From Campylobacterota bacterium (GTDB lineage: Bacteria; Campylobacterota; Campylobacteria; Campylobacterales; Thiovulaceae): a stretch of 64,000 bases of DNA. The notes under the pieces were generated by a model. The model had not been told where the DNA came from, did no database searches, and saw only the letters and a list, made by a program, of their open reading frames with translations. Numbering within the stretch: the first letter of the stretch is position 1; the number at the start of each line of letters is the position of its first letter. The DNA lies in NCBI GenBank assembly GCA_030152305.1, contig JASKOM010000004.1, positions 62,001 to 126,000 on the forward strand, in the 5' to 3' direction. Positions 37,119 to 45,406 of this stretch are shown here, piece after piece. Made by a program: the position numbers and the translations under genes.

Positions 37119-37345
37119 AATAGACATTGCATTAAGTAGTATTAAGTGCATTTTTCAATTGTTTCGACAGATTTTCCAAAGTTCGGTGAACATATATTCG
37201 ATATCTTCTCTTCAATTTCGCCTTCTTTTTAATGTATTTTAAATGAACTAGTTGGCATAAAAATATTTTTATGCCACTAAACTGTTTTACAATTTTAAAA
37301 ATTAAATAAAAGGAGGTTTTGAAATTTTGGAATTTGGAATAGCTC
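37119..37345. repeat. Second copy of the duplicated divergent control region
   Basis: It is near-identical to 36781-37021 from the AATAGACATTGC start through the palindrome and ribosome site to the TTGGAATTTGGAATAGCT start of the protease gene. This copy drives the intact protease gene, while its leftward small-terminase part is only a fragment. Confidence 0.85.
37254..37275. promoter_or_regulatory. Perfect 22-bp palindrome, copy 2
   Basis: Same arms as the copy at 36924-36945. It is about 50 bases upstream of the protease start. Confidence 0.6.
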
Positions 37346-38091
37346 TCGAGCTTGAAAATCAAAAAAATAACTCTAAAGATGTAAAAACTATCAAGCTAAC
37401 TCCAATCAATGCGATTGGTTTAGATGGTCGAAAATTCAAAATTGAACCTGATTATGTTATTTTTAATAGTCAAAAATATTCTAAAATTTTAATTCGCTTA
37501 GAGCATGGTGAAAATCGTGATGCTCTTGACAAGAGCATTGGTTGGATTGATGGCAAAAGTTTAAGAGTTGAAAATGATTTTATTGTCGGCGATGTTGAAT
37601 TTACCGAATGGGGCAAGACTTTAATTAACAACAAAGAATATAGATATTTATCACCAGAATTTTTAATCGATGACATGGTAGATGGATTTTATGTCGTAAA
37701 TGCAATTGCAGGTTTAGGCTTGGTCAATAGACCGAATTTTAAAACTCTTGCTTTAAATAATCAAAAGGACAATCAAAACAAAATGGACGAAAAAGAAACA
37801 AAAATTAAAGCTCTTGAGTTAGAACTTGAGCAAATTAAAAAAGAGAATAACTCTCTTAAAATCAAAAATTTAATTGCAGATGGCAAAATCTTACAAAGTC
37901 AAGAAAGCTTCGCACTCTCTTTAAATGCTCAACAACTAGATATTTTTGTTCAAAACAATTTTGAAGTTATGAGCAATTTAACAAGATTAAAAGGTTTGAC
38001 AACCGTCAATCAAGTTCAAAATGAAACTGGTAAAAAAGAATATAACTCAACAGAGCTTGAAGTATTTAGACAATTAGGAATTAAAAAATGA
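37327..38091 (+). CDS. Head protease/scaffold (Mu gpI-like)
   Basis: The start is TTG, with an AAAGGAGG site about 11 bases upstream. The 254 residues fit the Mu-like protease-scaffold: the N-terminal IKLTPINAIGLDGRKFKIE, then GWIDGKSLRVENDFIVGDVEFTEWGKTLI, then YRYLSPEFLID, followed by an ANA-rich core end and a Lys/Glu coiled coil that would be the scaffold. It is shorter than Mu gpI (about 360 residues). The start codon of the capsid gene overlaps its stop. A broken earlier copy lies upstream. Confidence 0.8.
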   Translation: MEFGIALELENQKNNSKDVKTIKLTPINAIGLDGRKFKIEPDYVIFNSQKYSKILIRLEHGENRDALDKSIGWIDGKSLRVENDFIVGDVEFTEWGKTLINNKEYRYLSPEFLIDDMVDGFYVVNAIAGLGLVNRPNFKTLALNNQKDNQNKMDEKETKIKALELELEQIKKENNSLKIKNLIADGKILQSQESFALSLNAQQLDIFVQNNFEVMSNLTRLKGLTTVNQVQNETGKKEYNSTELEVFRQLGIKK

Positions 38092-38993
38092 TAGTAAATT
38101 CAGCCGTATTACAAGCTTTAGCCGTCGGCTTATCTGATATTTTTAACACAACATTTTCTCAACTAAAAGCTAACTCTGTTTATGAAAGATTAGCAACAGT
38201 TATTAATATGCCAAATTCAACTTCAGTTGACTATGCATGGCTTAGCGATGTGCCAAGTGTTCGGGAATGGATATCTGGTGATAGACAATTAAAAGATTTA
38301 CAAGCATACAAATATACAATTGCTAAAAAAGATTACGAGGCAACTATTGGAGTGTCTCGAGATGACATTATGTTTGACAGATTAGCAATCGTAACACCTC
38401 GAATTATGGACTTAGCCTCTTCAGGTGCAAGTCATTACGATGAATTAATTTTTAAATTAATTAAAGACAATGGCTTAGCTTTTGATGGTGCAAATTTCTT
38501 TGGCACTCATCTAATAAAGGACACAGCAGGAACAACATTAAGTAGCTACACGAACAAAGCAACTAAAAAATTATCTGAAGATAGTTTATATGATGCAATT
38601 GCAACGATGGCAAAAATAAAAAGTGATAGCAATCGCCCTCTAGCAGTTCGACCCAACCTGTTAATTGTTGGACCAGATAACGAGGGCTTAGCTGATCAAT
38701 TACTAAATGCTCCAACAAAAGCAAATGGTGCTACCAACCCACTCTATAAAAAATTAGAAGTAATCGTAACAGCTCATTTTAGCGGAGAAGAATATGCATT
38801 ATTAGATACAACAAAAAGCTTAAAACCTTTTATTTTGCAAATTACAAAAGAGTTCTCTTTTACGGCAATGGATCAACAAACCGATGAATATGTTTTCACA
38901 AAAAAAATATATAGATTTGGAGTTGATGCTATGCATAATGTAGGATACTCATTGCCGTTCTTGGCTTTTTACTCAGACGGAACGGTTGCTTAA
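38088..38993 (+). CDS. Major capsid protein (Mu gpT-like)
   Basis: These 301 residues match the Mu gpT major head family: the N-terminal INMPNSTSVDYAWLSDVPSVREWIS, then KKDYEATIGVSRDDIMFDRL, then FFGTHLIKD, RPNLLIVGPDNEG and FAYEYVFTKKIYRFGVDAMHNVGY-like end segments. It overlaps the protease gene by 4 bases (ATGA). It builds the head shell around the portal. Confidence 0.88.
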   Translation: MIVNSAVLQALAVGLSDIFNTTFSQLKANSVYERLATVINMPNSTSVDYAWLSDVPSVREWISGDRQLKDLQAYKYTIAKKDYEATIGVSRDDIMFDRLAIVTPRIMDLASSGASHYDELIFKLIKDNGLAFDGANFFGTHLIKDTAGTTLSSYTNKATKKLSEDSLYDAIATMAKIKSDSNRPLAVRPNLLIVGPDNEGLADQLLNAPTKANGATNPLYKKLEVIVTAHFSGEEYALLDTTKSLKPFILQITKEFSFTAMDQQTDEYVFTKKIYRFGVDAMHNVGYSLPFLAFYSDGTVA

Positions 38994-39000
38994 AAATTAA

Positions 39001-39390
39001 ATGGAAGTATCAACAACCGTCGAATCTAGTTTTAGCGATTTTTCTTGGAGTGCCTTGTGGGTCGAGGCACAATTAAGAGGCAGATTAAATAATTTGCCAA
39101 ATCCAATTGCTATAACCGACGAAGCAATTCAGATGGCTGTTAATATTGCTTTTGAATTAACGATAAACAAAGATGTAAAATTAATAAGATTTAAAGTTGC
39201 TGAAATTGCTTTTTTTGAATTGAAATTAGCACATGTTGGCGAATTATCTCCAACAGAGAACACTTTAATGCTTAAATATATGGAAATTATTGAAAATAGT
39301 CCAAATTTAATTGATACGGACGGCGATGGTGTTCCAGATACTTCTGTTTTAAAAAATTACATCGTGAAAGATAGAGTTAAAAAATTTTAA
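39001..39390 (+). CDS. Head completion protein (Mu gp36-like, DUF1320)
   Basis: This 129-residue helical protein is placed as DUF1320 by its position after the capsid gene and its FSDFSWSALWVEAQLRGRL region. Near the C-terminus is DTDGDGVPDTS, an Asp-rich loop like those in calcium-binding thrombospondin type 3 repeats, which is unusual here. It ends exactly where the next gene starts. Confidence 0.55.
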   Translation: MEVSTTVESSFSDFSWSALWVEAQLRGRLNNLPNPIAITDEAIQMAVNIAFELTINKDVKLIRFKVAEIAFFELKLAHVGELSPTENTLMLKYMEIIENSPNLIDTDGDGVPDTSVLKNYIVKDRVKKF

Positions 39391-39756
39391 ATGATTTTAG
39401 ATCTTGAAGCTGAACGAACTCGAATAGTTGATTTAATTAAAACTTTTGGAGTTAATATCGTCGAAATTGAAAAACGAAGTGCTGAACAATCTGGTAATTA
39501 TATTAAATTATTAAGTTACAAAGACAAAAAGATATTTGGTATTTTTTATTGGAAACTAGAAATTATTGAAGTTAGTTTTGTTGGACAAAGTTCTATTTTA
39601 GAAACAGTTTCGAAAATTCTAACAGCTTTAAGATCTGACCTCATCAAATTAAATTACAATCGAGTTGATGAGGTTGAAAAAATATATCTTGAAAACATAA
39701 GCAACGGGTTCAAATATATCATCAATTTCTCATCTATTATTAGAAACACAAATTAA
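39391..39756 (+). CDS. Head-tail joining protein (Mu gp37-like, DUF1834)
   Basis: This 121-residue alpha/beta protein has IVDLIKTFGVNIVEIEKRS and FGIFYWKLEIIEVSFVG. Its size and place between gp36 and the tail tube fit the DUF1834 family. Two GATGAGGT words in opposite directions (39638-39645 and 39667-39674) lie inside it, able to form a hairpin in the mRNA. Confidence 0.55.
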   Translation: MILDLEAERTRIVDLIKTFGVNIVEIEKRSAEQSGNYIKLLSYKDKKIFGIFYWKLEIIEVSFVGQSSILETVSKILTALRSDLIKLNYNRVDEVEKIYLENISNGFKYIINFSSIIRNTN

Positions 39757-39771
39757 AGAAAGGATATAAAA

Positions 39772-40854
39772 ATGGCAAAAAGAATCGCATATTCTGAATT
39801 ATGGTTAGCAGTTGGCAGTGCGAGAACATTAACAACTCCAATTAAAGCCGTAACAGGAACAGGTCCAAATTTCACACCAGATCCTGAATATGTAAATATT
39901 TATCGAGATTTAGAAAACGATCCTACATTAACTCCAGCAATTGGAACACGAATAGAAAATTCAAATTCGCATGGTCGTGAAAATGTTTTTCATAATATTG
40001 TCAATCAACGGGCTGAACTTTCTATTACAGTGCCTTTTCCAAATTCAACAACTATTGCAAACTTTATGAGCAGTTGGATCTATAAAATTTTGCAAATATC
40101 ATATAACACAATTTCAGCAAGTGGAGATACAGATACAGATTTAACTCAAGATGCTGGTGAAACTTGGACGGACATAATTGCAAAAAATCAAGATTTAGAT
40201 TGTGGAAGATATGGTCAGCTTATTGTTGTAAGTCCCTCAACTGTTCATGTTTTATTAGATGTAAAAGCGAAAATAAAAATAATGGCAAAAGGCGGAGATG
40301 ATGATTTCCCAAAAATGGAAGTTGTATTTTATGGACTTTATGCAAAAATGAAAGGCGACTCAACAACAGTTCCAACCCCTGCTATTTTAGGGGCAAGTGT
40401 ATCCCCTGCTAATGTTGTAAAAGCTATGCAAATCGGGAATGCTTCGGCAACTCGGGTTGAAAGAGCTGACAAATTATCGATAAATTCGGTTAATATTGAT
40501 TTTGCTGATGAAGTTGAATTTGATAGTGGAAGAGATATTAAATTTTATCAATATATTAAATCAGCAACAGCTAATTCAGTTGGAGCTGAATATTTAAGTT
40601 CAGGATATAAACCAAGATTAACTTTAAAGGGGTTTAGTGATGACACATTTAATAATGATTCGTTAGCAAATTTGTCTGACACTTATCCTATTTCGTTCTA
40701 TATTGGAAACTTAAAAATAGAAGCCCCTGCTTGTATTCTCGCAGAAATTCCAAACAATCCTGAAACCGATGGCTGGGAAAGAACAGAAAAAACATTTGTT
40801 CTCAAAAGAGACAGCAACAGAGTAAATTATAAATTTACTTTTACACAATCGTAA
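39772..40854 (+). CDS. Major tail tube protein
   Basis: This 360-residue beta-rich protein has an Ig-like or tail-tube outline, with many short beta strands. A strong AAAGGATATAAAA site precedes it. Its place just before a frameshifted chaperone pair and the tape measure supports a tube protein of a siphovirus-type tail. No sheath gene is seen, so the tail would be non-contractile, unlike that of Mu. Confidence 0.6.
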   Translation: MAKRIAYSELWLAVGSARTLTTPIKAVTGTGPNFTPDPEYVNIYRDLENDPTLTPAIGTRIENSNSHGRENVFHNIVNQRAELSITVPFPNSTTIANFMSSWIYKILQISYNTISASGDTDTDLTQDAGETWTDIIAKNQDLDCGRYGQLIVVSPSTVHVLLDVKAKIKIMAKGGDDDFPKMEVVFYGLYAKMKGDSTTVPTPAILGASVSPANVVKAMQIGNASATRVERADKLSINSVNIDFADEVEFDSGRDIKFYQYIKSATANSVGAEYLSSGYKPRLTLKGFSDDTFNNDSLANLSDTYPISFYIGNLKIEAPACILAEIPNNPETDGWERTEKTFVLKRDSNRVNYKFTFTQS

Positions 40855-40878
40855 TTAATCAAAAAGGAATATTTATAT

Positions 40879-40905
40879 TTTCAATCCCTAAAAGGGGCTT
40901 TGAAA
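40879..40905 (+). terminator. Hairpin after the tail tube gene
   Basis: Nested arms TTTCAA/TTGAAA and CCC/GGG with small bulges form a compact hairpin between the tube and chaperone genes. There is no T run, so it may lower read-through or protect the tube mRNA's 3' end. Confidence 0.45.
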
Positions 40906-40946
40906 TATTATAGCTCAAATTTACTTAAAAAAACAAAGGAATATAT

Positions 40947-41641
40947 ATGAAATTTGAACGAAAAAAGAAAGATTTAAAAATTGATGACTTAGATTTTAAA
41001 ATTAAAGTAAATCCGCTTGTGGATTTTAGTGTCGACCCTGATTTTAAAGAGATTCGAGAAGTTGAAACTCTTATGCAGGATTTGGCAAGTGTTGAAAAAT
41101 TAAAAAATAAACTTGATGAGGTGAAACTCGAAGAACATCGTAAAAAAATTAATAACCAAATTGAAGACATCAAAGTAGGCTTTTTTAATAAAAATGGTTT
41201 TAGTTTAGAAAAAGCGGTTAATAATTTTCGAGGTAGAAATTTAATTGTGTCTGGACTTAAAAAAACAGTCGAAGCTGATTCCTCTTTTTGGCTATTTATT
41301 GAATCGTTCGATTCTGAAGAGCTTAGTGAATTATTTTTTAAAATAAAAGAAGAGGCAAGTTCTAAACTAGAAAAAAAGTAAAGCAAATTGCCTACATTCT
41401 CAAAAATGGCAAAGCCCCCGAAGCTTGGATTAAAAGCGGTAAATTTACACAACCTGATAATTTTGACAATTTATTAAAAGAGGCTTTTAGTTTTTGTGTA
41501 GAGGGCGGAATGGCAATTAATATAAATGCTGAATTTTTAAAATGGTTTGCAAAGGATAAAAATCTAAATAAATTAGAACTAAAAAGATATTTATCTATGC
41601 TCATATCAGAATTTACAAAACAAGGGAATAAAAATGAATGA
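40947..41641 (+). CDS. Tail assembly chaperone made by -1 frameshifting (G and GT products)
   Basis: The zero frame (40947-41381) gives a 144-residue acidic helical protein that ends LEKK-stop. The last codons read GAA AAA AAG TAA, so a slippery A-AAA-AAG lies at 41372-41378 directly before the stop. A -1 shift continues through 41641 for 87 more residues (VKQIAYILKNGKAPEAW...SEFTKQGNKNE), a long open run with a coding look. Siphoviruses and many other phages make G and GT chaperones this way to load the tape measure. The fused protein would be 231 residues. The gene lies between the tube and the tape measure, as expected. Confidence 0.85.
41372..41378 (+). promoter_or_regulatory. Slippery site for -1 ribosomal frameshifting
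   Basis: The heptamer A-AAA-AAG is one of the best -1 slippery sites in bacteria and lies right before the stop codon of the upstream frame. Confidence 0.85.
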
Positions 41642-42035
41642 AAGATTAATTGAAATGCTTAAAAAAGATGAAGGCTTTAAAGGTTCGCCATATTTAGATA
41701 GTTTAGGAAAAATGACAATTGGTTACGGGACCTTGTTACCAATCGATGAGATCGAAGCTGAATTATTATTAATTCATCGTTTAAATTTAGTTCAATCGGA
41801 ACTGGAAATAAGAATTGATTTTTTTGAGAGTTTGCCAGAAAATATTAAAATTGCTCTTACAAACATGGCTTATCAGCTTGGAGTTCGTGGAGTTTTGAAT
41901 TTTAAAAATATGCTCAATGCTCTTAAAAATGGCGATTATCAACTCGCATATGAAGAAGCTTTAAATTCAAAATGGGCAAAACAAACTCCAAATCGTGCTA
42001 AACGAACCGCTGGTTTATTTTTAAAAAGCATTTAA
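41634..42035 (+). CDS. Endolysin of the lysozyme (T4-like, GH24) type
   Basis: This 133-residue protein has KDEGFKGSPYLDSLGKMTIGYGT, with the catalytic Glu, Asp and Thr positions of the T4 lysozyme family. It then has NMAYQLGVRGVLNFKNML and a helical C-terminal lobe (AKQTPNRAKRTAGLF). It lacks a signal peptide, so it needs a holin. It overlaps the chaperone frameshift extension by 8 bases. A lysis gene between chaperone and tape measure is an unusual place. Confidence 0.85.
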   Translation: MNERLIEMLKKDEGFKGSPYLDSLGKMTIGYGTLLPIDEIEAELLLIHRLNLVQSELEIRIDFFESLPENIKIALTNMAYQLGVRGVLNFKNMLNALKNGDYQLAYEEALNSKWAKQTPNRAKRTAGLFLKSI

Positions 42036-42046
42036 AGGGGGTTTAA

Positions 42047-44026
42047 ATGGCTGTTGGCGATGTAGAAATAAGTATTAAACTTGATGGTTCTGAAACTAGT
42101 TTAAGACAATTAAGAGACCTCATCGGCGGGGTTGATAGATTAAATGGTCGCCTGAATGAAACATCAAGAAGTGTCAATAATTTCGAAAATGCCTTCAGCC
42201 GAGCAGGTCATGAATTAGGTGCAAATGCCGTTGGCAAATTTGCAAAATTGGTTGTTGGAGTTTATGCTTTGGAGGAGGCAATTCGTTTTGCAACTCACGG
42301 AGTTGCTGATTTTATAAAAGGTGGAATAGAGTTAAGTCGAACGATAGAAAGTAATACAATGGGTATTTCAGCATTAATCACAGCAAATACACGATTACAT
42401 TCTTCTGTTTCAGGCACTGCTTCGACAATGGCAAACTTTTATGCAAACGGTTTAAAAAGCCAACAAATGCTTATGGACATCAAAGTGGCGGCAATCGATG
42501 CCGTGGCAACATTTCCCCAAATGATCGAACTCGTAAATCAGAGTTTGGGCCATGCAATTTCAGCGGGAAAAGCTTGGGCTCCTGATATAGATACGGCAAT
42601 AAGTAGAGTGATAACCTACAATAAGCGAATGTCGAATATTGGTTCCAGCCTTGGAATGCCTCAATTTCTATTAGCTCAAGAAGTTAGAAGCATAATGGCG
42701 GAAACCATTGACAGAAATAGCTTAGTTGCAAAAGTCTTAAATATCACGAATGAAGATATCAAAAAAGCAAAAACTTCCGCCGACGGTTTATTTAAATTTC
42801 TTGAGTCCAAAATGGCAAGTTTTGACATATTAGAGAAAGAGATCACTTTCGATAAATTGGTAGCTCGTATTCAAGACAACTATGACACAATTCGCATAGA
42901 ATCAACTAAGCCAATATTTAACGGGCTGTATGACCAAATGGAACGACTTAATAATTATCTAAATGACAACTCAAAACAGATAGCTGAAAACATAACTGAA
43001 ACTTTCAACACAATTGGAACAGCCTCGCGAACTGTTGCCGACGGCTTATCGGTCGTAACAAATTCCACTCAAATTTTATATGATGGTCTAATGATAATTG
43101 GCAATAAAACTGCTAAATCATTAACTGGTAATGCAAAATATGAAAATAATGCAAATGAATATAAACAGGTATTTGAAAGAAATAGACAAGAGCTATTAGG
43201 TTCTCTCACAGGTGAAGACATTGCTCTTCAGGAACGAATGGAAAAGGCTTTTGACTTTTCGAAAATTAAACTAATTCCTCCAAAAGATTTAAAAGGTGAT
43301 GGGCTTAAAAAGTTTTATGATACGGCTTTAAAAGAAATTGACAATGCAATAACAATTGCTGAAAAAGAACAAAAGAATCTTAAAAAATCTCTAATCGATC
43401 CAACCAACATTGAAACACTTGATAGATATTACAACCGTTTTTTAGATCAAATTACAAAAAAAACAATAGCAATTAATGCCGTTAAAGATGCAAAATTAGA
43501 ACCAGTTGTTCATTCGATTGAGTCGGACGAACTTGAAAAATTCAATGAAGCCTCTGTTAAAATGCTAGAAGCTCAAGGTAAATTTCATGAAGCTTGGCTC
43601 ATTCACGAGAAAAAATTTATTGCAACTTATAAAGATATGCAAACAAAAATGTTCTTACCGAACGACACGGAGTTCTTGAATAATTTAAATAATATTGATT
43701 TTGCGAAAATTTATGCCGAAGGTGGAGATGTTCAAAAGGTTTATGACGATACTTTCAAAGTTGCTTTTAAAAAACAACAAGATGAGGGATTAAAAGCTTT
43801 AGAGAAAGAATATATCGAAAAGCAAGAATCTAAAACAAAAAATCAAGCCGATAAAATCAAAAAAGCTGAAGAACGAAGTCGTAAGGCAATTGCAAAAACT
43901 GCCAAAACCGAACTAAAAAACACAATTGAATTTTTAAAAGATATTGGAGCTAATGATCAAGCTTTCGTTCTAATTGAGAAAGATTTATTTATTAATTATA
44001 AAATAAAAGATTCTGACTTTTACTAA
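42047..44026 (+). CDS. Tape measure protein, probably truncated
   Basis: This 659-residue protein starts with GDVEISIKLDGSETSLRQLRDLIGGVDRLN, the usual tape measure start. It has a helical, Gly/Ala-rich middle, one short hydrophobic segment (about 60-75) and long coiled coils near the end. The frame runs out into a fusion-like end (ENKDLF...KIKDSDFY). Right after it, a fragment of another gene lacks its start. The most likely cause is a deletion that removed the tape measure's C-terminus and everything that follows in a complete phage. Confidence 0.7.
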   Translation: MAVGDVEISIKLDGSETSLRQLRDLIGGVDRLNGRLNETSRSVNNFENAFSRAGHELGANAVGKFAKLVVGVYALEEAIRFATHGVADFIKGGIELSRTIESNTMGISALITANTRLHSSVSGTASTMANFYANGLKSQQMLMDIKVAAIDAVATFPQMIELVNQSLGHAISAGKAWAPDIDTAISRVITYNKRMSNIGSSLGMPQFLLAQEVRSIMAETIDRNSLVAKVLNITNEDIKKAKTSADGLFKFLESKMASFDILEKEITFDKLVARIQDNYDTIRIESTKPIFNGLYDQMERLNNYLNDNSKQIAENITETFNTIGTASRTVADGLSVVTNSTQILYDGLMIIGNKTAKSLTGNAKYENNANEYKQVFERNRQELLGSLTGEDIALQERMEKAFDFSKIKLIPPKDLKGDGLKKFYDTALKEIDNAITIAEKEQKNLKKSLIDPTNIETLDRYYNRFLDQITKKTIAINAVKDAKLEPVVHSIESDELEKFNEASVKMLEAQGKFHEAWLIHEKKFIATYKDMQTKMFLPNDTEFLNNLNNIDFAKIYAEGGDVQKVYDDTFKVAFKKQQDEGLKALEKEYIEKQESKTKNQADKIKKAEERSRKAIAKTAKTELKNTIEFLKDIGANDQAFVLIEKDLFINYKIKDSDFY

Positions 44027-44228
44027 AAACATACCATTATTTCAATTATTCAAGAGCCTAGTTAGCTGGAATATAATTTATGCTGGTTTGAAAGTTATCG
44101 CAACTCGAACAGATAATAAAATAGATGATATTGCCGTTGAGTTAATAGATAATTTGTATCACTCGAATGTGTCAAAAGCAAAAGAAAATATAATTGAACT
44201 ATTAAAAAATTTAGAGAAAGGAGGTTGA
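44007..44228 (+). pseudogene. Headless fragment of a small phage protein
   Basis: An open frame without a start codon reads NIPLFQLFKSLVSWNIIYAGLKVIATRTDNKIDDIAVELIDNLYHSNVSKAKENIIELL. This looks like the rest of a small phage protein with an amphipathic helical end. It overlaps the end of the tape measure gene, which supports a deletion junction near 44010-44030. Confidence 0.5.
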
Positions 44229-44231
44229 AAA

Positions 44232-44510
44232 ATGATTGAAAATTTAAGTAATTATACGGAAGTTTTAATTGTGTTAATAACAGGATCTGGTGCTTATTTT
44301 AGATTAACTTATTCTTTGGATTATCTAACAAAAACATCGGAAGGACAAAAAGTCAAAATTGATGAACTAGATAAACATGTCGTTCAATTCCGAATTGATA
44401 AAAATCATCTTGAAAATAAAATTTCTATTTCAGAAAAGCAATTAGAAAAATTGACGAATGCAATTGAAAAATTAAACGAAAAGCTCGATTTGATTATAAA
44501 CAAAACTTAA
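44232..44510 (+). CDS. Holin- or XhlA-like membrane protein
   Basis: This 92-residue protein has an AAAGGAGG ribosome site. A hydrophobic N-terminal segment (YTEVLIVLITGSGAYFRLTYSL) is followed by a coiled coil (KVKIDELDKHVVQFRIDKNHLENKISISEKQLEKL). That layout fits XhlA-type or holin-associated proteins that let the endolysin through the membrane. The family is not certain. Confidence 0.5.
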   Translation: MIENLSNYTEVLIVLITGSGAYFRLTYSLDYLTKTSEGQKVKIDELDKHVVQFRIDKNHLENKISISEKQLEKLTNAIEKLNEKLDLIINKT

Positions 44511-44533
44511 CTTAACTTAAAGGGGACGACCCA

Positions 44534-44779
44534 ATGGCAACAAGTTCAACTCAAAATATTTTATTTCCACCTTTCGCTTGTTATAGAGTTGAAACTTTTG
44601 AATTTGTTTTTGCTATAAAGTTGAAACATTTGAATTATGCTATACACAATGACACGGAAACTAAGAATAATAAAAACTTCACATACAAACAAAACAAAAT
44701 ACATGTAATTTCAAAAAAGCCCGTTTTAACTTCCACAAAAAATCTATATTTATACAATGGTAAAATTTTGCAAATTTAA
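44534..44779 (+). pseudogene. Cut-off ORF that runs through the right prophage end
   Basis: A good ribosome site precedes MATSSTQNILFPPFA, after which the frame enters the inverted repeat and the host flank. The start has the look of a phage gene, the rest does not. It is probably the beginning of a tail or structural gene cut off by the prophage end or by the deletion that shortened the element. Confidence 0.4.
44576..44648 (-). repeat. Prophage right terminal inverted repeat
   Basis: A perfect inverted copy of 23667-23739, with the same two motif copies in mirror order and a CA at its outer end. Mu itself has unlike ends; a perfect repeat of this length is unusual for this group. Confidence 0.92.
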
Positions 44780-44803
44780 ATAAATAATTAATCAGGAGTT
44801 AAA

Positions 44804-45406
44804 TTGTCATTTATTAATAATAACAGTCTGGACAATAATATAAATATAGACAATCTACGAAACAATACTGAATTTATTAATCAGCTTAATGAAGCTGAAC
44901 GAACGGCTTTAATCGAACAAGATATCGAAAAATTATATGATGTCCTTGATGCTTTGCTTTTATTGGGTGATAACAACGATAGAATCGATAAAGTTTATAA
45001 CTCAATTCTTGAAACTGCACTTTCTCATTTTCATGATAAATTAGAACAAAATGAAAATTTCGATCTTTCTTCGAATAGAGATCATTTAATTTTAAGAGCT
45101 ATTTATGAATTTGCTATTGAGCAATATCGAATCGGTGCTTTGATCGAAGCTGAAGAACTTTTTGTCATGCTTTCGATAATTACAGATCATCCTGTTTTTA
45201 AAGGTGCAATGCAAATTCATCTTATTTCTATTCTTAAAAAAATAAATTTTGATAAATTTATTGAAGAATTTGTTGATATGAACAAAATGAACAGCGAAAA
45301 TGAAAGCTTTTTTATTTTATATTTCAAAGAAAAAGCTAATTCGTTTTTACATGCAAATAGCTCGTTATTAATCGATGCGATTAAACGATCACAGGAGATC
45401 AAATAA
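44804..45406 (+). CDS. Conserved-looking protein upstream of murC
   Basis: This 200-residue, all-helical acidic protein has a TTG start and an AGGAG site. It ends immediately before murC. No motif was recognised; the helical pairs resemble a TPR-like fold. Tight linkage to murC suggests co-expression, possibly in envelope growth. Confidence 0.6.
   Translation: MSFINNNSLDNNINIDNLRNNTEFINQLNEAERTALIEQDIEKLYDVLDALLLLGDNNDRIDKVYNSILETALSHFHDKLEQNENFDLSSNRDHLILRAIYEFAIEQYRIGALIEAEELFVMLSIITDHPVFKGAMQIHLISILKKINFDKFIEEFVDMNKMNSENESFFILYFKEKANSFLHANSSLLIDAIKRSQEIK

Larger units (their letters stand above)
36881..37326. other. Divergent late control region with a degenerate duplication
   Basis: This stretch has no intact gene. 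It holds two copies of the palindrome, a strong ribosome site (AAAGGAGG) in each copy, a truncated first protease gene (start near 36998, soon broken) and a broken small-terminase 5' end (37119-37220). It should contain the promoters for both the packaging block (leftward) and the capsid-tail block (rightward). Confidence 0.7.
23667..44648. mobile_element. Mu-like transposable prophage, probably defective
   Basis: About 21 kb bounded by a perfect 73-bp inverted repeat. It encodes a MuA-type transposase, a MuB-type ATPase, Ner- and CI-like regulators, terminase, portal, MuF-type protein, gpG-, gpI- and gpT-like proteins, tail tube, tail chaperone, tape measure and lysozyme. The terminal bases are TG...CA as in Mu. 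No exact 5-bp target duplication is visible at either plausible end point. Genes for tail tip, baseplate and fibre are missing. The transposition and packaging blocks are inverted relative to the head-tail block. It carries the host GATGAGGT word 11 times, so it has a long history in this lineage. Confidence 0.92.

Noticed and set aside
40925-41452. 175-residue minus-strand ORF over the tail chaperone
   Set aside because: Its Ser- and Phe-rich composition mirrors the Lys/Glu-rich plus-strand gene, and the plus strand has the ribosome site and the frameshift signal.
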